Assembly (NCBI RefSeq): GCF_012396125.1 | Contig: NZ_JAAXOX010000019.1 | Location: 1-34,773, forward strand | From: Cellulomonas denverensis | GTDB taxonomy: Bacteria; Actinomycetota; Actinomycetes; Actinomycetales; Cellulomonadaceae | Length of the DNA stretch: 34,773 nt | Direction of reading: 5' to 3' | Shown: positions 31,801 to 34,773 of the stretch, one piece after another | Layout: each line of letters starts with the position of its first letter | Numbering within the stretch: the stretch's first letter is position 1 | Made by a program: the position numbers and the translations under genes | The notes under the pieces: generated by a model | Databases searched by the model: none | Seen by the model: only the letters and a program-made list of their open reading frames with translations | Told to the model about the DNA's origin: nothing

Positions 31801-32767
31801 CCTGAACGACCCGGCGGACTCCTCGGTGGACCGCAAGCTGTCCGCCACCATCACCCCGGAGACCCCCGGGCGCGCGCTGCTGGACGACCGGCGGTTCGGC
31901 CAGGTCGCCCTGCCGGTGCTGGACGCGGTCGCCGACGACGCCATCGGGGTGGAGCTGGTCGAGCTGGCCGCCCGCACCGCCGCCGCCTGGTCCGGGCCGG
32001 CCGCCGCACCGATCCGCCTGCTGCCCACCGTCGTCGACCCCGCCGACCTGCCGGACCGGTTCGACGAGCCGGAGGCGGTGCCGCTCGGCCTGCGCCAGGA
32101 CACCATGGAGGCCGCCCTCTGGGAACTCACCGCCGACGAGCCGCACCTGCTGGTCCTCGGCGACACCCGCTGCGGCAAGTCCACCCTGCTGCGCACCCTG
32201 GCGGTCGGCCTGCAGGACCGGTTCACCGCCGACGAGGTCACCATCGCCGTGATGGACGTCCGCGGCCAGGTGTCCGACGTGATCGGCGAGGACTACCTGG
32301 CGGCGCATGCCCGCAGCCCGCAGCAGGCCCGGGGCCTGGCGACCTCGATCGCCGCCGAGCTCGACAAGCGCCCCACCCGGGACGAGCACACCCGCGCCCG
32401 CGAACCGCGGATCGTGCTCCTGGTCGACGACCACGACGTGATCGCCGCCGGGGGAGTCGACCCGCTGGAGCCGCTGCTGCCGTACCTGCCCAGCGCCCGG
32501 GACCTCAAGCTGCACGTGGTGGTCACCCGACCGGTCGCCGGGGCCGGCCGGGCCCTGTTCCAGCAGTCGTTGCAGATCGTCCGGGACACCGGGGCGTCCA
32601 GCCTGATCATGTCCGGCGAGCGGTCCGAGGGCCCGCTGATCGGCCGGGTGCACGCCGAGCGGTTCCCGGCCGGCCGGGGCCGCCTGGTCCGCCGTGGGCA
32701 GCCGCCGTTCATCGTGCAGACCGCCCTGACACCGGCCGCCGAGCCGGCAGCGGAGGGCGACCGGTGA
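28841..32767 (+). CDS. eccC: Type VII secretion ATPase EccC (fused EccCa-EccCb)
   Basis: 1308 residues. Two membrane helices (about 38-85) precede a linker/DUF region and three FtsK/SpoIIIE ATPase domains. Domain 1 has Walker A GATGSGKS (487-494) and Walker B LFLVIDEFGELL. Domain 2 has GAPQSGRTT (from 822), with Arg where Lys is usual, and VVLLVDGYGQL. Domain 3 has GDTRCGKST (from 1107) and IVLLVDDHDVI. EccC is the motor that recognises WXG100 substrates through domain 3 and drives export. Both halves are fused, as in most non-mycobacterial systems. GTG start overlaps the ParA-like stop (GTGA); the end overlaps the next gene likewise. Confidence 0.96.
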   Translation: MTATVVHRPTRSTVPLTPPGEKVLAAPPPLEDDRGGRTPLQFLLPVVGAMSSVVMMVVLRNGQPLFLVVAALVFVVAIIGGVGFALTSRGRAARQARSRREQYLDYLERLRGDLTAEAATARARAVTLHPDPPALAGVARDPARVWERRRRDADYLSARIGVGPVPWFDLRVPPPESPVQPHDPLMSAEVGLVTEQFARVDGMPVPIDLRSAGVVAVVGDRSRTVPLVRALLLQLAVAHSPDDLSLAAAYAEDRASDWAGLDLLPHTQDPDVFDGPVPARRVAPDLGTLSRVLGRTLGERLQHARAARRTGATPGPAARLLVIADDHGGRAGTLAVPGADTRALGIGVLHLVDDQLDEPEDVDVRIVLTEDGGTLTLAPGTAAATETPFTPDLVGGALFTATARVLAALRTAQVLAPDEDDDRTPAVHDLLGIDGPAALDPATLWAPRAAEDFLRVPFAWDDAGNPVELDLKESAQLGMGPHGICVGATGSGKSEMLRTLLLSLALTHPPEDLAMILVDYKGGAAFAPLGPLPHLAGLIDNLADDAQLTTRARSSIAGEVLRRQRILKDAGSLPSITAYRRLRATERPELPPLPHLFLVIDEFGELLTAEPEFIDLFLQIGRIGRSIGVHLLLSSQRVEGGKLRGLDTYLSYRLGLRTFSESESQVVLNTADAYHLPALPGYGYLKVDTSVYTRFRAGYVSGPAGRVEEPSVDPGDLVLAVPPYNGLRGRGQGVAAVLPDEDGPSLVDEVVRRLRTPERAVRPVWLSPLPDRLGLGAVVDQADRDGAGLSAVIGLVDDPARQAQEPWRLDLTRAGGHVAVIGAPQSGRTTVLRTLASSLALTATPRQVAVYGMDLTGGGLARIEGFPHVGGVATRAHRERLVRLLEELTGMLRQREDVFRDRGIDSVAQLRAWHADGRLPELPAAEVVLLVDGYGQLRTDFPELEDPFVSVLQRAASFGIHLVLGLTRWSDVRMAHQSLIGTRIELRLNDPADSSVDRKLSATITPETPGRALLDDRRFGQVALPVLDAVADDAIGVELVELAARTAAAWSGPAAAPIRLLPTVVDPADLPDRFDEPEAVPLGLRQDTMEAALWELTADEPHLLVLGDTRCGKSTLLRTLAVGLQDRFTADEVTIAVMDVRGQVSDVIGEDYLAAHARSPQQARGLATSIAAELDKRPTRDEHTRAREPRIVLLVDDHDVIAAGGVDPLEPLLPYLPSARDLKLHVVVTRPVAGAGRALFQQSLQIVRDTGASSLIMSGERSEGPLIGRVHAERFPAGRGRLVRRGQPPFIVQTALTPAAEPAAEGDR

Positions 32768-33315
32768 GCGCGCTGACCGTGGTCGGCACCGGTGGGGGAG
32801 TCGGGACCACCACGCTGGCCGCCCTCGCATTCCGGGCGGTGCGCGACCACCCGGAGGGTGCGCCGTGGCTGATCGGCGCCGCCGACCGTGACCTGGCGCT
32901 GCGGGTCGGCGACGATCGTGCGGACCGGATCCGGGTCGACCATGCGGTGCGGGACGCCGGGGTACTGCGCACGGATGCGCCGGTCGCCCCGCTGGTCGCC
33001 GACGGTGCGGCGCTCGCGGTGGTCACGCCGTGGTCGCCGGTCGGGCTGTCCGACGCCCGGGCCGTGGTGGACCGGGTCAGCGCCGCCGACCCCGAGGCGA
33101 TCCGGCGCACCGCGGTGGTGCTGGTCGGCCGCCGGGGCTGGCGCGGTGGCCGCAACGGTGCCGATGCCTGGCCGGACGCCGTGCCTGTGCTGCACCTGCC
33201 CTACGACCCGGCCCTGCACCGGCCCGGGCCCGTGCCGGAGCTCGCCGGTCTCGGCCGCGCAGCCCGGGAGGGGGCCGCCGCCTGGCAGGACCTGGTCGCC
33301 CGGCTGCTGGCCTGA
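32764..33315 (+). CDS. Small ParA/MinD-like protein, last gene of ESX operon
   Basis: 183 residues. The P-loop region reads VVGTGGGVGTTTLAALAFRAV, recognisable as the MinD/ParA fold but with Thr instead of the catalytic Lys (GGVGKTT is usual). A later strand reads RRTAVVLVGRRGWRGG and the C terminus LHLPYDPALHRPGPVPELAGLGRAAREGAAAW resembles ParA-type ends. Its GTG start overlaps the eccC stop by 4 bp. It is a second, shorter paralogue of the protein between eccD and eccC; the two could form a heterodimer that senses nucleotide without hydrolysing it. Its stop is directly followed by the stop of the convergent XRE gene. Confidence 0.78.
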   Translation: MSALTVVGTGGGVGTTTLAALAFRAVRDHPEGAPWLIGAADRDLALRVGDDRADRIRVDHAVRDAGVLRTDAPVAPLVADGAALAVVTPWSPVGLSDARAVVDRVSAADPEAIRRTAVVLVGRRGWRGGRNGADAWPDAVPVLHLPYDPALHRPGPVPELAGLGRAAREGAAAWQDLVARLLA

Positions 33316-33561
33316 CTAGCGCGCCGGGCGGCCTGGGGGCGGGGCCACCACCAGCAGGTCGCCGACCTGGCAGCCCAGCACATCGCAGATTGCGGTCAGG
33401 GTGGAGAACCGGATCGCCTTCGCCCGGTCGTTCTTCAGCACCGACAGGTTCACCACCGTCACTCCGACCAGCTCCGCCAGCCGCGCCAGTGTCATCCCGC
33501 GCTCGGCCAGCAGCTCGTCCAGCCGGCAGTGCACCCGGCCGACATCGTCCTGGGGCGGCAT
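33316..33561 (-). CDS. XRE/YozG-type transcriptional regulator
   Basis: 81 residues, essentially one helix-turn-helix domain: RLDELLAERGMTLARLAELVGVTVVNLSVLKNDRAKAIRFSTLTAICDVLGCQVGDLLVV. This is the compact Cro/CI form that travels with a DUF2975 membrane protein. Its ATG overlaps the stop of the membrane protein gene as TGATG. It probably binds the 35-bp palindrome at the start of the operon and represses it; that is inference from position and the usual behaviour of such pairs. The Pro/Arg-rich tail PPPGRPAR is typical linker material. Confidence 0.88.
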   Translation of the reverse strand: MPPQDDVGRVHCRLDELLAERGMTLARLAELVGVTVVNLSVLKNDRAKAIRFSTLTAICDVLGCQVGDLLVVAPPPGRPAR

Positions 33562-34190
33562 CAGACCAGCCCTTCGGTGTCCCGCTGCATCCGCTCCCCG
33601 GCACTGAACGCCGCGGCCAGCGCCCCCATCGCGATCGCCGCGAAGATCGGCAGCCAGGCGGTCGGCGTGTCCTCGATCACCGAGTGCGGGGAGAACGCGT
33701 CGGCGCCCTCGGGCCCCGCGACCTGGACCAGTGCCCAGTTCGACGTGAACAGCGTGCACCCCAGGTCCAGCACCCAGGCGCCCGCGATGACCAGCGAGAT
33801 CGACGTGATGATCCAGGTGTTGGTCCGGGAGAAGAACTGCCCGCGCAGGATGTTCCGGCTCAGGATCAGCACCAGCACCGCCACCGCGATCGTCGCCAGC
33901 GGCACCACCGCTACCGCACCGACTGCCCAGATCATCATGAACGGTCCCAGGTCGGACACCGCGACTTGCGCCGAGGACACCCCAGCGGCGACCGGCGTGC
34001 CACCCGGCCCGATCGGCAGCGGCAGCTCCGCGCCCGACAGCAGCACGGTGACGTCGACCTCCGGCTCGCTGAACAGGGGGATCAGCCCGCGCACCAGCAC
34101 GATCAGGTTCCACACCACGACGATCGCGCCGAAGACCAGCACGCTCCACTGGTCCCCGGCTCGCGCCAACCAGGACTGCGTCTGCCGCAT
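33561..34190 (-). CDS. DUF2975-like four-helix membrane protein
   Basis: 209 residues with about four membrane segments: WSVLVFGAIVVVWNLIVLVRGLIPLF, MMIWAVGAVAVVPLATIAVAVLVLIL, WIITSISLVIAGAWVLDLGCTL and WLPIFAAIAMGALAAAFSAG. The LSRNILRGQFFSRTNTW block between helices 2 and 3 resembles the DUF2975 signature in which a short cytoplasmic loop precedes a Phe-rich motif. I chose ATG 34190 because GGAGG lies 8 nt upstream; the earlier ATGs at 34208 and 34226 fall inside the operator palindrome and have no ribosome site. Coupled to the XRE gene; such pairs may act as a signal-responsive membrane sensor with its repressor. Confidence 0.82.
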   Translation of the reverse strand: MRQTQSWLARAGDQWSVLVFGAIVVVWNLIVLVRGLIPLFSEPEVDVTVLLSGAELPLPIGPGGTPVAAGVSSAQVAVSDLGPFMMIWAVGAVAVVPLATIAVAVLVLILSRNILRGQFFSRTNTWIITSISLVIAGAWVLDLGCTLFTSNWALVQVAGPEGADAFSPHSVIEDTPTAWLPIFAAIAMGALAAAFSAGERMQRDTEGLV

Positions 34191-34205
34191 GACCCGGCCT
34201 CCGTT

Positions 34206-34240
34206 CATATCGTTGGTCGATAACATCGAGAAACGATATG
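34206..34240. promoter_or_regulatory. 35-bp operator palindrome of the DUF2975-XRE operon
   Basis: Perfect outer arms CATATCGTT (34206-34214) and AACGATATG (34232-34240), plus inner arms CGAT (34218-34221) and ATCG (34225-34228), all share one centre at base 34223. It is AT-rich in a GC-rich genome and sits just upstream of the chosen start. It is best read as the binding site of the XRE protein. Confidence 0.75.
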
Positions 34241-34401
34241 GGCTGGGGTCGGTGGTGTCCAGCTCGATCGGCGCGGCCCGGCGGTGGCGCCGACGCCGGG
34301 TGTGGGCAGGATGTCCGAGGCCGGGTGCCGGTGGATGCGGGCTCGGGGGTCGGACACGTCACCCGGGAGGACTCCGAAGAACTTCACGGTGGCGCTCGCG
34401 C

Positions 34402-34427
34402 GGCACCCCGCGGTGAGTCGGGGTGTC
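34402..34427 (-). terminator. Hairpin downstream of the HNH endonuclease gene
   Basis: GGCACCCCG pairs with CGGGGTGTC (one G-T pair) around an 8-nt loop, 26 nt beyond the HNH stop codon. It is a plausible terminator without a T-tract. Confidence 0.5.
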
Positions 34428-34453
34428 GCCGGGCGAGGCAGGTGTGTGGATGG

Positions 34454-34773
34454 TCAGAAGGGTGGTGGGTCGTCGAGTTCGGCCTGGGTCAGGGCCCGCC
34501 CGGTGAGCCATCGGGGGTCGGTCGAGAGGTGTGCGGGTGCTTGGTCAGCGCCCGGGCGTAGCCGGTACCTGTGTCCGGTGGGGGTGAGCCATTCGAAGAC
34601 CCCGGGTTCGGGTTGGCGCAGCACGAACCCGGCCCCGGACTTCAACGTGTGGTCGTGGCGGCACAGGGGCCCGAGGTTGGTCGCGGCGGTGGTGCCGGGC
34701 GGGGGTGGTGGTTGCCCGGGTGGTGTGGGGGGTGGGCCGTTGAACTCGATGGTGTGGTCCAGGTCGCATCTGG
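34454..34773 (-). CDS. HNH endonuclease, DUF222-type, C-terminal part (truncated by window edge)
   Basis: The frame enters from the right edge in RCDLDHTIEFNGP and continues through a Pro-rich loop to NLGPLCRHDHTLKSGAGF, together the HNH nuclease motif seen at the C terminus of DUF222/13E12-repeat proteins. It ends with a conserved-looking tail, VFEWLTPTGHRYRLRPG, then LTQAELDDPPPF. The N-terminal DUF222 domain lies outside the window. These genes are multicopy in actinobacterial genomes and often move with repeats; their role is not settled. About 106 codons are visible. Confidence 0.85.
   Translation of the reverse strand, partial: RCDLDHTIEFNGPPPTPPGQPPPPPGTTAATNLGPLCRHDHTLKSGAGFVLRQPEPGVFEWLTPTGHRYRLRPGADQAPAHLSTDPRWLTGRALTQAELDDPPPF

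Noticed and set aside
30017..32830. 937-codon minus-strand frame opposite eccC
   Set aside because: Gln/Gly/His/Val-rich composition typical of an antisense shadow; eccC on the other strand has all three ATPase domains.
34205..34387. 60-codon minus-strand frame upstream of the DUF2975-like gene
   Set aside because: No ribosome site, runs through the operator palindrome and stops inside it; no protein-like pattern.
1..34773. CRISPR arrays and tRNA genes
   Set aside because: No regularly spaced direct repeats with unique spacers and no cloverleaf with a TTCRANNC arm were noticed; the only short-period repeat is the in-frame 36-bp stalk repeat.

Overview
This window comes from a high-GC actinomycete. 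The evidence is very high G+C with G/C-ending codons, overlapping starts and stops (ATGA, GTGA, TGATG), a class A RNase P RNA, polyphosphate glucokinase, methionine aminopeptidase with the actinobacterial PxxP extension, a GlnA2-type glutamine synthetase beside glnE, an LAxTG-anchored surface protein, a DUF222-type HNH endonuclease and an ESX (type VII) secretion locus. The housekeeping order nif3 / coiled-coil Zn-ribbon relative / histidine phosphatase, then panB, nadE, glnA2 and glnE recalls the M. tuberculosis Rv2220-Rv2230c neighbourhood. Genus cannot be fixed from the sequence; a Micrococcales/Cellulomonadaceae-like organism is a guess.

Layout. (1) 1-3025: a translationally coupled trio (Nif3-like, coiled-coil protein, histidine phosphatase) convergent with yaaA. 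(2) 3071-3455: rnpB. (3) 3486-6343: small uncharacterised genes, a VOC protein, a Cys-rich zinc-binding protein, an LAATG cell-wall-anchored protein and a CsbD-like protein. (4) 6423-9001: ppgK, map, a SPOR-like small protein and a membrane-anchored M15 D,D-carboxypeptidase. (5) 9056-9984: a region bounded by perfect 16-bp inverted repeats, holding a decayed IS5-type transposase and one intact small ORF. (6) 9984-18267: panB-nadE, glnA2, glnE and an AI-2E-family permease. (7) 18437-33315: a type VII secretion and polymorphic-toxin island. (8) 33316-34773: an XRE/DUF2975-like regulator pair with a large palindromic operator, then the C-terminal part of an HNH endonuclease.

The island is the most interesting part. 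Two operons diverge from 24719-24880. Leftward run two WXG100-like proteins, a DUF6177-like protein, two small proteins, and a 745-residue toxin whose last ~165 residues match Ntox15, the HxxD DNase domain of Agrobacterium Tde effectors. Four tandem paralogous small genes, joined by 4-bp overlaps, end this operon. Rightward, the first gene encodes a GAD-like/Tdi1-C (DUF1851) protein, the family that provides immunity to Ntox15 DNases. It is followed by RDD-FHA, a DPxTG-repeat membrane protein, EccD, a ParA-like protein, EccC and a second ParA-like protein. So a Tde/Tdi-type toxin-immunity pair, best known from type VI secretion, appears to be wired into a compact ESX machine, with a candidate array of four extra immunity-like genes. 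EccB, EccE and mycosin are not in the window.

Several genes have a TAnnnT -10 hexamer 6-7 nt before the start codon and so look leaderless (yaaA, the Cys-rich protein, map, the M15 peptidase). All assignments are from reading the sequence and remembered family features; no database search was run.
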